Shown: positions 32,056-44,049, counted from the first letter of the stretch. The stretch is DNA of 64,000 bases from Megaustenia siamemsis (GCA_032433765.1 JAVIAB010000051.1:52747328-52811327), one strand, 5' to 3'. Numbers and translations are program-made. The notes: generated by a model from the letters alone, not told the origin.

Positions 32056-32560
32056 AGGTAGTCAGTAACAGTAACCTCAAACAGGCATGCTCACATTCAT
32101 GCCAGTCACACGGCTTTAATGATCACAGAAGTTCTCGTCGTGAGTGGCGAAATAACTTCATTGACCCATCACACGAACGTCTTGTCACCGTCTCAATTCT
32201 AGTCTAATCTGTGATTCGTGTCTGACAGCCCGAAGGACGGACATGTCCATCTTCTTGTCTACAGTCTTCTCTAATAAGAAAGTCGTTTTTTGTATCCAAA
32301 AACACATTTGTGTTAGCGCAGAGAAGTGATAATTCTAGGCATGGATTGTTTTGAGGACTCTGAACATCTCGAGCAGGCTAAAGGCTGGTCATTTCAACAA
32401 CTAAAACACAAGAGCTAGAAACTATAGCAAGCTAACATATCGAGTGTTGTTCAGTCATAAGTGTAATGCAAGGAAAAGGGCAAACGCTCTATTTGGATTC
32501 TCAGAGTTAAGTGTAAGACTATAGAAGGAGGAACAAGTGGTGGGGTGTAATGTGCACTCC
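32056..32560. other. No recognised gene
   Basis: No domain or repeat recognised. Confidence 0.4.
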
Positions 32561-32860
32561 TACAAAGAATGATGACAACTTTACATAAAGGAACAAAACA
32601 AAATCATGACGTTTCGGTCTACATTCGGCCTTTTCTAGAAAATACGAACACAGAAACGGACAACGAAATAAAGATAAACTAAACTGAATGTTCTAGAGTA
32701 ATCAAAACTATAACATCTGAAATAGAAAATGAAATGAAAAGCAGACGAATAGAGAGGGTAACTTACTATATTACAGGAAAATCATTAATTAAAGATAAGA
32801 AATAAATAAAATGTAAAATTACTTTAGCTGAGGTTCCGATCTGCTTCCGACTAGGAGTGA
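32560..32860 (-). mobile_element. Second Penelope-like terminal segment
   Basis: Has the same design as the segments at 29.4 and 31.9 kb (gacgtttcggtctacattcg) but is diverged. Its right end abuts a LINE-D fragment. Confidence 0.5.
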
Positions 32861-33700
32861 GATGTGGATGAGAGAGAATCAAGCCACGTAATAAAAGAGG
32901 TTGATGATTTAGACTTTGCTGATGACATAGCTCTCCTATCACACAGCCATCAACAGATGCAGGATAAAATGAGTATATTAGATGAGAGATCACAACAGCT
33001 AGTACTAAAGATTAATAGAGATAAGACCAACATTATGAGAATTAATGCAGTTGGCAATAACCAAATAAAACTAGGAGAAATACCTCTACTAGACGTACAA
33101 TCTTACATATATCTTGGCAGTAATATAGATAAAGAGGGAGGAACAGAAAATGATACCAAAATAAGGATATCAAAAGCAAGAGGAGCTTTCATTGCACTGG
33201 GAAACATATGGAAATCCAAAGAAATTAGGTTAAATACAAAAATAAAAATTTTCAACTCAAATGTTAAGTCTGTCCTCTATATGGCTGTGAAACATGGAGA
33301 GTAACAAAATTGACAATAACGAAGGTACATACTTTCATTAATGGATGCTTACGCAGAATAAAAGGATGGAAATGGCAGGACAAAGTCACTAACATAGAAT
33401 TATGGAAATGTACCAGTCAAATACCAGTGGATAAAGAGATACAGCGAAGACGATGGCGATGGATAGGACACACACTACGGAAGCCAACTGAGAGTATTAC
33501 ACAACAGGCCCTTTTTGGAATCCCCAGGGGAAAAGACAAAGAGGAAGACCAAGGAATTCTTGGAGAAGACAGATAGAAGCAGAGATGAAGATGATGGGGA
33601 AGACATGGAATGATCTTAAAAGAATGGCAAAAAACAGAACGACTTGGAAAGTGTTTGTTGAAGACCTATGCTCCACTGGGAGCTAAAAGGGAGAAGAATA
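32860..33700 (+). mobile_element. LINE-D, 5'-truncated, nearly intact 3' half
   Basis: Frame 32864-33304 has DLDFADDIALLSHSHQQM (active site), KINRDKTNIMRIN, and YIYLGSNIDKEGG; after one frameshift near 33305 the frame 33310-33576 has TFINGCLRRIKGWKWQDK and RRRWRWIGHTLRKP. The reading then shifts again to the LAQDR-type end near 33620. It belongs to the same family as 51640-52210. Confidence 0.82.
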
Positions 33701-34090
33701 AAAGAGGGCGAAGCAGGAGGGAAGGGAAAATATGTTGACCGAGGGTGTGAATGACGACGTTGTGATACGAGATCTAGGTAGGAACAAGCATGAGAGGAAG
33801 CGGGTACTGGCTAGATAAGAAAATGTGTAACAGCGTGCCAGTCCACCATGAATGACAAAGGCGTGAACAAACCGAGGACAATGGCTACACTAACGGCTAC
33901 ATCGTGCATAATAGGGATTATAGGAGACAACCACATTGGGTACAGTCTAGATTATATGAAGGTATTGTAGTGTGTCCGGAAGGTAGTTAAATAGCAGATA
34001 GGAGGAAATGGTTAAAAGTAAAGTAAGGTAGTACTGAAATACTTACATCAAAAGAGAAGAATATAATAAAATAAGTGCTGATCAGGATTA
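33701..34090. other. No recognised gene
   Basis: Nothing identifiable beyond short purine-rich runs. Confidence 0.35.
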
Positions 34091-34092
34091 TA

Positions 34093-34665
34093 AATCATCA
34101 TCATCAAGTACCAAGCCTGCTGGCGTAAGTGATCGTCTCACCACAACTTTCGATCTCGACAATTATTTATAATTTCTGTTGTTGATCTTCTGCCAAGCCA
34201 CTCTCTTAAGCTGTCTGGTATCTTTTCTCTCTGCTTTCCTCTATCTCTTCGTCCCTCAATTTTCCCAGCTGTTACAATATATTCCAGCTGCTCTCTTCTC
34301 ATTGCATGGCGAAAAAATGATTATTGTTTCTTCCTAATCTTGAAAATTAGCTCACTTTTTGCTTTGGCCTCTTTCAGAACGTTTTCATGACTCTCCTAAG
34401 TTGTCCATGGTATTCTCAACATTCTTCTGTAAAACCACATTTCTACAGCCTTTCAGTGATTTTCTTGTCTGTTGTCCTATTGTCCATGATTTACATCCAT
34501 ATGTTAAAACTGGTTGTACATAACATTTAGAAAACTCTTTTTCTTGTTTCTATTGTAAAAATGGATTGCACAGTATCTTCCTCATATTTTTGGAAAGCTG
34601 CTTTTGCCTGAGCCATTCTGCATCTCACCTCGGTTGTACACCTACCATCTGAGGTTAACATTAGG
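34093..34665 (-). mobile_element. LINE-E relic
   Basis: Minus strand encodes the C-terminal end of LINE-E, matching 63490-64000 closely; (atg)n tail at 34097-34105. It includes the block around FYRRMLRIPWTT in broken form near 34410-34440. Confidence 0.75.
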
Positions 34666-35245
34666 ATTATAAATACTAGTTGGTAAGGAGGAATAATTAA
34701 TTAACTCCTATATATGTGCGCCAATGTACATACAAATATATAGTATGTTGACCTTGAGTGTCACCCACAGAATCACGTAACGGTGCAAGAGACCAAAGCA
34801 AGAGAAGGGAAGCGACAAGGAAGGGAGGAATGAAGTGGAGAGGCCTCCTTATTTAATGGAGCACGAGTGGTCGAACTTACACGTGGACCGACAATTAACG
34901 CTTAATCTACTATCTCCGCAACAACTGGATAGATTCTGAGGCGTATCTACTTCTTTTAGATCCTTATATTAGAGCCCGCCATGCACTATTACAGAGGTCA
35001 CCTACTGCTAGAAATACAATACGCTGAAGACGTAGCACTTTTATCCACCTCACTAAGTAGCACTGAGACTTTAACAACATTAGCTGAAAGTATTAGTGGA
35101 AAAACAATTCCAACTCTCATATATATATATATATATTATGGTACTATTATTGTTAGCCTCAGGATTTTGTAGTATCGAATGCACAATAATACAACTAGAC
35201 TCATTGGGACAGGAAAGGGATTGATCAGTGGTTTTCAAACTTGTA
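34666..35245. other. No recognised gene
   Basis: A short (TA)n run is at 35120-35137. The plus frame near 34990 has YAEDVALLSTSL, a reverse-transcriptase active-site-like fragment, too short to assign. Confidence 0.4.
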
Positions 35246-35249
35246 TATC

Positions 35250-35620
35250 TTCATCATCATCATCAATGAGTGCCGTCTCCGAATCGAAAGTTGGCTACCA
35301 TGAAGCGCCATTCTGATTTGTCTCTTGCTTTGATGGTGCAGATTGTCATAGGCTGAATTGTCCACCTTTTGATGTTACTCGTCCATAATAGTCTTGATCT
35401 ACCTCTGCCTTTTTTGCCTTGTACTTTCCTTCAAAGATTACTTTTAGTAGGTTGCTGTGACTTTTAACATGCCCCCAAAACTCATTTGTCTGTTTGAATT
35501 ATGCTTAATAGTTCTCTTTTCATTTTTAGTTGCTTTAAAACTTCATCATTTGTTATCTTTTCTTTCCATCCAATTCTTCCTATTCTTCTATAAATCCACT
35601 TTTCAAAGGCGTCATTTTAA
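35250..35620 (-). mobile_element. LINE-B 3' fragment
   Basis: Minus strand has the IGRIGWKEK...NDEV block and the C-terminal segment; (atg)n tail at 35251-35263. 5'-truncated near 35620. Confidence 0.8.
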
Positions 35621-36250
35621 AACTGGTATATATCACACACCTGTTGGCCTAGTCGGTAGTGCCATTTTATGCAAGGACATAATCTAATAATGGTCCAGCG
35701 CTAAAATTATCACAAGCTGATTAATGTAGATGAAGAATTTGAATTCATTCTTAACATAAAGGGGAAAAAGATTTGACTGTAAATAAGCAAATTATTTTTT
35801 TTTTAAATGGTTCAACTTTCATACTTCTCGGCAAAGTGTGAAAACACTTGCACTCGTGTAGACTAACTTTACTGCGCATGCCCATTCTAAGAATACAGAG
35901 TTGAACTGAGGCGAATTCACCGTAAACCTTTTAATATTGTGCCTTTAGATTCTTGGAAATTTTGTGGGGAATGTCTGTAAACACTTTGTCACTTTCAGCT
36001 TAATTTTTAAAAATCTGTTAGCTGTTGGGATAAATTTGACAACAGAGACTCTCAAATCGGTCATATTCCTCGGTCATTGTGCACCAGACTTAATTCTAGG
36101 CACTTTCTGGGAACAGACGTCAGCATAATTTATACCACAATGGAGTATTTTAGAACCAGAACTGTCAAGCTTGCTTTACGTTACAAAGTCACATCTCATT
36201 TGGAAGATCAATTATAGACCCCTGTAAATGTAGTACACAATATATTCAAT
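35621..36250. other. No recognised gene
   Basis: No gene or repeat recognised. Confidence 0.35.
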
Positions 36251-36254
36251 ACCT

Positions 36255-36515
36255 TCTTCTTCTTCTTCTATCCTTCCTCTTTTGCCGTTGGCGTCGAGGG
36301 GAGATAGAATCTGCGATTCTTTGCTCTTTTGTTGGCCTCTTCTGGTGTTATCCCTTCTAGTGACTCTAGTATTCCCTTTATCCATCTCTTTCTCGGTCTT
36401 TCTCTTAATCTGACGTTTTCGTAGCGTTTGTTTATGGCTCTTTGAGTCATTGTTAGCCCTTTTTGTCTTGTTATGTGGCCGAACCAATTTATCTGTTGTT
36501 GTTTTCAATACCTTG
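36255..36515 (-). mobile_element. LINE-A 3' fragment
   Basis: Minus strand carries the terminal KRWIKGILESLEGITPEEAN segment and a GAAGAAGAAG tail at 36255-36270. Confidence 0.8.
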
Positions 36516-36654
36516 AAGAGGAAAAAAACAACTTTCAGACATATGCCTCTTTAGCAAGGAAACAATCTTCGACATATACAAGTATACACTGTAAACTACT
36601 GGGATGCTTTATTGACGTATTCAAATAAAAATATTGCTCAATTTATTAATTAAT

Positions 36655-36905
36655 TATGCAGCTGAGTGGTTAGTGTACTCCTTCCTGATTAGAATGGTCC
36701 GAATTTGATCCCAAAGAGTAGCGAATTTTTTTTTTGGACCGACAAGGCTCCGGTGTTCACCTAGCCTCTAAAAATTGGTACCAGAGGTTTTCCTGGGAAG
36801 TAAACGGTCAGGCGTGATACCGACTACATCAGCCAAAAATGTGTCTTGGTAAAAGAAAAGTATGGTCACTACCACCATATGCCCCATTACACTAGCTTGG
36901 CAAGA
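36655..36905 (+). mobile_element. SINE1, old copy
   Basis: Head (GCAGCTGAGTGGTTAGTG) and the 3' domain (tatggtcactaccaccatat) are recognisable with heavy divergence. Confidence 0.72.
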
Positions 36906-36956
36906 TCATTAGCGCTAATTCCGACTCGATAGTTTTCGCAGCAGGGGCTTTACAGA

Positions 36957-38655
36957 CATGCAGTTTTCTCAAAAGGGGACTTAACACAAATGTAGTTTTA
37001 ACAACATGGGAGTTACATTAATATAGTTTCAACAACATGTGAGTTACATTAATGTAGTTTTAACAACATGTGAGTTACATTAATGTAGTTTTAACAACAT
37101 GTGAGTTACATTAATATAGTTTTAACAACATGTGAGTTACATTAATGTAGTTTTCACAACATGTGAGTTACATTAATGTAGTTTTCACAACAGTGGACTT
37201 ACAGACATGCAGTTTTCATAAAAGGGGAGTTACACAAATGTAGTTTTAACAACAGGGGAGTTACACAAATGTAGTTTTAACAACAGGGGAGTTACACAAA
37301 TGTAGTTTTAATAACAGGGAAGTTACACAAATGTAGTTTTAACAACAGGGGAGTTACACAAATGTAGTTTTAACAACAGGGAAGTTACAGACATGCAGTT
37401 TTAACAACACGGAAGTTACACAAATGTAGTTTTAACAACAGGGAAGTTACACAAATGTAGTTTTAACAACAGGGAAGTTACACAAATGTAGTTTTAACAA
37501 CAGGGAAGTTACACAAATGTAGTTTTAACAACAGGGAAGTTACACAAATGTAGTTTTAACAACAGGGAAGTTACACAAATGTAGTTTTAACAACAGTGAA
37601 CTTACAGACATGCAGTTTTAAAAACAAGGGAGTTACACAAATGTAGTTTTAACAACAGTTAACTTACAGACATGCAGTTTTAACAACAGGGGAGTTACAC
37701 AAATGTAGTTTTAACAACAGCGAAGTTACACAAATGTAGTTTTAACAACAGTGAACTTACAGACATGCAGTTTTAACAACAGGGGAGTTACACAAATGTA
37801 GTTTTAACAACAGGGAAGTTACACACATGCAGTTTTAATAACAGGGGAGTTACACAAATGTCGTTTCAACAACAGGGAAGTTACACGCATGCAGCTTTAA
37901 CAACAGTGAACTTACAGACATGCAGTTTTAACAACAGGGGAGTTACACAAATGTAGTTTTAACAACAGGGAAGTTACACACATGCAGTTTTCACAACAGG
38001 GGAGTTACATTAATGCAGTTTTCTCAACAGGGGAGTTACATTAATGCAGTTTTCACAACAGGGGAGTTACACAAATGTAGTTTTCACAAAAGCGAACTTA
38101 CAGACATACAGTTCTCACAACAGGGGAGTTACACAAATGCAGTTTTAATAACATGGGAGTTACACAAATGTAGTTTTCTCTATAGGGGAGTTACATTAAT
38201 GCATTTTCCCCAACAGCGAAGTTAAACAAATGTAGTTTTAATAACAGGGGAGTTACACAAATGTAGTTTTCACAATAGGGGAGTTACACAAATGTAGTTT
38301 TCACAATAGGGGAGTTACATTAATGCATTTTCTACAATAGGGGAGTTATACAAATGTAGTTTTAACAATAGGAGAGTTACACAAATGTAGTTTTCACAAT
38401 AGGGGAGTTACACAAATGTAGTTTTCACAATAGGGGAGTTACACAAATGTAGTTTTCACAATAGGGGAGTTACACAAATGTAGTTTTCACAATAGGGGAG
38501 TTACACAAATGTAGTTTTCACAATAGGGGAGTTACATTAATGCATTTTCTACAATAGGGGAGTTATACAAATGTAGTTTTAACAACATGGGAGTTACACA
38601 AATGTAGTTTTAACAACAGGGGAGTTACATAAATGTAGTTTTCACTACATGGTGA
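36957..38655. repeat. 31-bp minisatellite, about 55 copies
   Basis: Unit contains agttacacaaatgtagtttt with alternating variants (cttacagacatgcag; cattaatgcag). Variants recur in higher-order blocks. No spacers or adjacent cas genes, so it is not a CRISPR array. Confidence 0.93.
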
Positions 38656-39085
38656 ATGGTATAGCGACATAATATAGTCTAGACATAGCTGATTGTTGAA
38701 ACGATCGTGCCTTCCTAACAAGAAGACAAAATACGTTATCAACAAAAGTCATCAGTCTAAAAACAGTCTGTTTCACTGCAAACTGTGAAAAGAGGTGAAG
38801 GTTTCATTGATCTCAACAACGATGGATCAGCACAAGATCTAGTGTATCAGTCAACTGGTAAGGCAGGCAAGTCACAACTTCTTCAAGAGCTCGGAACTAG
38901 TCAAAGTAATTGCAAATCGATGACTCGGTCCAAGGGATTAAGGCTCGGAGCTACAAGACATAAATCCATGATGGCAGTAATCATTATCAACGCCATTATC
39001 ACAAAATAATTACTTGTGTTTCCTTTCCACGAGATATTACACTCGCTCCTTGTCCCTGCAGCAACGTTACACGGGTATACAGAGC
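38656..39085. other. No recognised gene
   Basis: A 74-codon open frame (38785-39009) shows no domain. Confidence 0.4.
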
Positions 39086-39598
39086 TATAGCTCGTTTCAA
39101 AACATATGCCCAACTTCAAAACGCTATTACTTTCTAACCGTTTGTTAAATACTTTTGAAATTTTCCAAATGTTATTAGAATGCAAAAGACCCATTAAATG
39201 TATATTTAACAAATATCTTGCAGCTGCAGTTTTCTTAAAGCGGCGATATTTCTTTGATCTTTGTCAAAATTGTAAATTGTGAAGCCCTAAATAATAGAAA
39301 TTACCGTAGTTGCTGGTCTACGATTAATTTTCACTAGGTAAAGGCGTGGCCGTAATGGGGAAATAACTGGATAAAACAAAACACCAGGAGAATTATTGTC
39401 TGCTCAGTTCGAGGACGGACGATAATATCAAGGTATAGGCCTACCTGTATGTCCAATTTTCATAGTTGTGTGGTCCTGAAAAGGACCGTTTGTTGAAATA
39501 ATTTAAGGTAATATAGGGGCCAACATTGTGGGGGCTATATACTTTCATTCTGAATCAGACGAGTCTAAAAGATTAATAACTGTTTGGGGTTGAACATT

Positions 39599-40822
39599 TC
39601 ACAAACCATCATTTTTCCAATATTCCTCTTCCTGTTTTAAGACGTGGTCTTCACATTTAGCCCAATAATCTTTGTCTATATTTAATAAAGCGAGATTAGC
39701 AAGAGTCTTTACATCGCATATTTTGAATGTTGTATTTTCATCTGCCACTAGTCCTTTTAATTTTGCCCAGATTAGTTCTATTGGATTTAAATGAGCATGG
39801 TAAGGTGGCAGCCTCGAAATTATATGACCGTGCTCTTGGATAATCTTATCTATTTTAAAAATCTTTGTCCTCTGTTTTTGCTTTACTAGAGATAGTAATT
39901 CAGGTTTTAAGTACATGTTATTAAATTGTATGTGCTCCTTTGTGAGCCATATCTTAATAGCATCTTTTGTACTGGATGACGTCGGGACTTTATCTTCAAG
40001 TGCAACAATGTTGTGGTACGCTGCATTGTCCATTATTAGGCAAGATAGTCGATCTAGTGCTGGGAGAACAGAATTTTCAATCCAATGTCTAAATATGTGA
40101 CCATTCATCTCAGAGTGATAATCCCGATTGTCTATGGATTTTGAAAGAAAAATGAGCTCTGCATTCTGTATTAGTCCATGTTGTCGACTACCTGCATGAG
40201 CAATTATCAAGCGCTGTCCTTTGCTGCTAGGTATTAATCTCTTAATCTTTCCATCTGATGACTGCCATTCCCTTTGGTTAGTGTGGTGAGCATTGATCCA
40301 TGTTTCATCCAAGTACACAATATCATAACCTTGCTTGCGCACCTCTTTTACTTCACGTAAGTACTTGCTTCTCATGACTACTATATGTGGCTTCTCACAG
40401 ATGATGTTTCGTCCATTGGAATACTTTCTGAATGTAAAGCCTGCAGCTCTCACATTCCTCCATAATGTAGACTTTGATATTTCAATACTGTTGTTCTTTT
40501 TCAGCGATACTTTTAATTTTCTTATTGTAACAGTTTCATTCATACCCAACATTTTGCGAATTTCACTTCTAATAAGTTCACTGTCGAAATTATCCAACAT
40601 GTTTGCTCTTCCTTGTGATTTTGTATATTTGGAACATTGACGGTCACGTGCTTGAATCCAGCGATTAAATGACCGTTTAGATAAATCCAAAATGTGTCTT
40701 GTCCTATTCTCAGGGTTTTCTAAAGAATGAAATAATCTTCCTCGTTTAGCCTCTTTGCAAAAATAGTCATACATTTTTATTGCGATGTTTTGTAAACTGC
40801 AGAATTTCATTTTAAGACTCAT
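39599..40822 (-). CDS. DDE transposase (long-spacer Tc1/mariner superfamily)
   Basis: Encodes 407 residues. Catalytic positions appear as D172 (VYLDETW), D265 (LIMDNAAYH) and E349 (HLNPIELIW), with 83 residues between the second D and E, much longer than the 34 of mariner. An N-terminal helix-turn-helix-like region spans roughly 45-135. After the TGA the same frame stays open for 17 codons (to 39545) and still matches the end of the related element's protein, so this stop may be secondary. The start MSLKMKF is supported by the relative at 42739. Expected activity: cut-and-paste transposition. Confidence 0.85.
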   Translation of the reverse strand: MSLKMKFCSLQNIAIKMYDYFCKEAKRGRLFHSLENPENRTRHILDLSKRSFNRWIQARDRQCSKYTKSQGRANMLDNFDSELIRSEIRKMLGMNETVTIRKLKVSLKKNNSIEISKSTLWRNVRAAGFTFRKYSNGRNIICEKPHIVVMRSKYLREVKEVRKQGYDIVYLDETWINAHHTNQREWQSSDGKIKRLIPSSKGQRLIIAHAGSRQHGLIQNAELIFLSKSIDNRDYHSEMNGHIFRHWIENSVLPALDRLSCLIMDNAAYHNIVALEDKVPTSSSTKDAIKIWLTKEHIQFNNMYLKPELLSLVKQKQRTKIFKIDKIIQEHGHIISRLPPYHAHLNPIELIWAKLKGLVADENTTFKICDVKTLANLALLNIDKDYWAKCEDHVLKQEEEYWKNDGL

Positions 40823-41008
40823 GATAAATGTTATTGTTCCACGTTACGCCGCTGAATTAACGAAAATGGAACACACAATGTCTCGTGTGTTGTAAATAGA
40901 CAAGTGTCTATTTGTGTCATAAAACTCACGCGGAAAGCGTGCAAAATCGTAAATTTGAGCGTGTATAGATTTGTATTCGCTATTTTTAACTTAAATACTG
41001 TAAACACT

Positions 41009-41374
41009 GGGTGTCCGGTTAGCGCAATCGATAGGCGGTTGGCTTACCACGGCAACAGCCGGGGTTCGTTCCCTGGCGAGGACACCTGGGTTTTACTAAT
41101 TCCCTAAAAATTAGTGGGAGCCGCGATAGCTCAGTGGTTAGTGAACTGGACTACTACGGACAAGGGGTAGGGTTCGATCCCAACCGACGGCTCCGGGTTC
41201 ACCCAGCCTTAAATGGGTACCGGATTTTTTCTGGGAAAGTAAAGCAGCACGGGCGTAATACCGACCACATTACCCCAAAAATCATGTGCTGAAGGTCTGT
41301 AAAATATAGGGTCACTAACACCATATTTCCCTATACGCCACTTGGCGTGACGGGGGGTACTTTAACTTAACTTA
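41009..41374 (+). mobile_element. SINE dimer: tRNA-like unit plus SINE1, 12-bp TSD
   Basis: A first tRNA-like unit (about 41011-41090; GTGTCC at its start pairs with GGACAC at its end; T-loop region GGGGTTCGTTCCC) is joined to a complete SINE1 (41115-41366). The SINE1 head starts GGAGCCG and its tRNA-like part ends CGGCTCC, a 7-bp acceptor-stem match. The target duplication actgtaaacact at 40997-41008 and 41375-41386 flanks both units together, so they moved as one. Copy 2 of the transposon lacks the insert. Confidence 0.88.
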
Positions 41375-41785
41375 ACTGTAAACACTAAGTTTTGACTACA
41401 TCAGTGGGTCGTTATAAATTTATATAAATCAAATAAGCAATAATAATAACCAAATGTTTGTTTTTAATGAAATTAATTCCCTGTTGGGTTCTAATCATTA
41501 TAACTATACATGCAAATTTTGAAAAAATTACAAAAAGCGGTTTAAAAGATATTGATTTTTAAAGTTGGGCACGACTTATGAAACAAGCTATAGTCGTGTT
41601 TCTTCCGTAACCGAGCCCGGGACAGAGAACGAGTGACACACCCCGTGTTTTTCCCCAACCTCGTTACCTGTTAGTGTAAAGATTAAAAAAAAAAAACAGA
41701 GGCACTCGGATCAAAGCTATTTAGTGTGTTTCATAGATCGGGTCTACCACGATGTCAGCTTATTATATTGATCCATCATAGTGCG

Positions 41786-41835
41786 ATGGACGCTGAAAGG
41801 CAAATGAGGAAGGAAAGAAGAAGCAGAAGATCATA
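41786..41835 (+). mobile_element. Tiny LINE-A 3' fragment
   Basis: Only gacgctgaaaggcaaatgag and the GAAG-rich tail remain. Confidence 0.65.
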
Positions 41836-42174
41836 TTGCGTTTTTTGCTTTTGGTTTGACTCTACTTTTATTCAAATATACCAATACTGGTGAGTAATTT
41901 TATTGATACTTCACAATTTATAACTTACTGTAGGTTAGTATGTCAACCCCCATTCAAACCGCACTCCCACCCCACTCTACTCAAAGCCCACTGCATTGTT
42001 CCTGTGCCTACAAAATTGTTGATGTTGCCCTTGATTGTTTAACGAAATGGGTGAACACAATTTAATACGAGCGGGAGCTGTTGTGATAATTGTAAATACA
42101 GCTGATTGTATTCTTGCTCAAGCTGGTCTAAATACATAGCAATAGCTGATCGATGAAAGAGAAAACCTAGCTGT

Positions 42175-43175
42175 TATAGTCCGTTCAGAAATTCATAATC
42201 ACACCTGAATTAGCTTTGCGTGATAACCACTTGTTATTTTGGTTTCACATTTTGCATGCAATCTTAGAATATTGATGACGCAAAGATTTTGGTATTTTTT
42301 ATTCCACAAACACAACAGATTTTGCACATCAGCGAATTCCTTTGATCTTTTATGACGATATCACACAAGCTGATTCAAATTTTAGAGTTTACAGTAATTG
42401 TGATAAATTGTCCAGTTTACTGAAATTCTTGTCAGAGGCGTATCTACATAGTGCTTAATTGTTGGTGTTGTTCGTTATGTGTATTTGCAAACATGAATTC
42501 AATTGGTTGCAATTAGTCTTGTCCTTCGGTCACCATTAGACCCCAGGACGTCCTAACTGCAGCTGGAATTGAATTCATCTTAATTTTAATCGTTCCGAAT
42601 CTGACGATTCCAAGAGGTTGATAATCATTGATGGCTGGACAAATAGTAATCCATCTCGTTTCCAGTACTCAGCTTCCACCCGCAACACATGTTCAACACA
42701 CTTCTTTTGCATAGTTATAAATTTGCATTTCAAACTCATTGTAATTTAGATATAAATGTTGGTATTTAAAGTCAACAAATTGTCTACTGACTCTTTCACA
42801 AAATTAATAAAGATACGCCTTCCCTTCGGTAATTAATGCCCAGGCCGTGGTGCGTCATGTCGTTCAATAACAATTCAGTTTTGTGCACGGGATTTTCCTG
42901 AAGTTAGTGTTTCTGCAATAGCCAAACTATTTTACGTCAACGACCGCACCAAATTAATGTATATATCCTAAAATGGTGCCAAATTCTAACAGGGTAAAAT
43001 TTAATATAGCCTAAAGAAGGAAACTTTTAAACTAGATCAAATTTCTCAGAGCAAAAAATATTTCTATAACGTCATCAATATTCTAAGATTCCATGCAAAA
43101 TGTGAAACCAAAATAACAAGCGGTTATCACGCAAAACTAATTCAGGTGTGATTATGAATTTCTGAACGGACTATA
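42175..43175 (-). mobile_element. Internal-deletion relative of the DD(83)E transposon
   Basis: Terminal inverted repeats of about 105 bp start TATAGTCCGTTCAG and match with a handful of differences (42175-42280 and 43070-43175). The interior keeps only the ends of a transposase gene. The outermost bases TATAG resemble those of copies 1-3. Confidence 0.88.
42575..42739 (-). CDS. Internally deleted transposase ORF
   Basis: Encodes 54 residues: an N-terminus MSLKCKF like the transposase start of copy 1, followed by EHVLRVEAEYWKRDGL and VQPSMIINLLESSDSE, the homologue of the transposase C-terminus. About 350 internal residues including all catalytic positions are missing, yet the frame is kept. 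It cannot be an active transposase. It may be neutral debris of a MITE. Confidence 0.65.
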   Translation of the reverse strand: MSLKCKFITMQKKCVEHVLRVEAEYWKRDGLLFVQPSMIINLLESSDSERLKLR

Positions 43176-43204
43176 CTTGGTTAGTAGCGACAAGCTTCAA
43201 TCAT

Positions 43205-43530
43205 AAAGTTAAGGTAAAGAACGAGACTTGAACCGGCTTCTTAGCACGCGAGTTTACACCCGTATGTGCTCGGCTGCCTATCCAGAAATGTTCGGAGATT
43301 TCTGTATAGTGTCTCCTCAAGCATCGAAACTCAGATGCGAGGCGACATTCCTCACCTTCCCAGGGTAATACCCTGGTACCCATTTCTGCCAACGGCTGGG
43401 TCGTCCGTGGGGGTATTTTTTTTTCCAACCACGAGTACAATTCACACTGCTCCAGGGGGAATCGAACACGGGTTGTCCGAACGTCGGTAGTCCAGTCGGG
43501 TGGTTTTCCCAACTAGGCTACCGCGGCCCC
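43205..43530 (-). mobile_element. SINE2, full length, 10-bp TSD
   Basis: Minus-strand copy of the second tRNA-derived SINE: head GCCGCGGTAGCCTAGTTGG, B-box GTGTTCGATTCC, tail of TTAACTTTA type. Target duplication cttcaatcat at 43195-43204 and 43531-43540. Confidence 0.9.
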
Positions 43531-43564
43531 CTTCAATCATTCGACCATCAGCCCTCAAACAGAT

Positions 43565-43800
43565 ATCATCATCATGTGCCATAACATTTAATGTAGGGGA
43601 TCATGTCTTTCCACAATTCTGTCCAAGGTGCATCGTATCAATTCTGTTGACTGTTTATCGTGCTGCGACACCAATCTTCCTCACTCCTTGTTATCCGTGA
43701 TCTCTCTTTCCCTACATTAGCCAGTTGTAACCAAGTATTCCAAATTTCCCCTTCTCGTGACGTGCCTGAAGAATGTGCTTCTTATGCTGCCATTGATAAC
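43565..43800 (-). mobile_element. Probable LINE 3' fragment
   Basis: Starts with an (atg)n-type tail (tcatcatcatg) and encodes a REKGKFGILGYNW-like stretch on the minus strand, resembling a LINE C-terminus. Weak evidence. Confidence 0.35.
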
Positions 43801-44049
43801 GATATTGGTTCTGGCTGTATATGACGTTTTGCCCCAACCATTATACCGCCACCTGTCACCTTGTTTTTCTATAGCACACAACTGTCAGGAAACGTTCTTC
43901 CTGATACCTGTACACCAAACAAGGTCCATTATTTCCTTGTGAACAAAACATTGACTCATCAAAGAGCAGTAAGAGTTTCCATTGGCAACAGGGTCATGCT
44001 ATATGCTGTCTGGCCTAGGACATGCGAACCTATCTTTGGCTAACTAGCA

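Larger units (their letters stand above)
39086..41592 (-). mobile_element. DD(83)E Tc1/mariner-superfamily transposon, copy 1
   Basis: Bounded by terminal inverted repeats TATAGCTCGTTTC... / ...GAAACAAGCTATA, with the similarity extending about 30 bp to the GCCCAACTT segment. It contains a transposase gene on the minus strand and, near its right end, a SINE dimer (41009-41374). Without that insert it is about 2.13 kb, like copy 2 at 45853-47962. Confidence 0.88.

Noticed and set aside
36957..38655. CRISPR-like 31-bp repeats
   Set aside because: Units are contiguous without spacers, the DNA is eukaryotic in character, and no cas genes are near.
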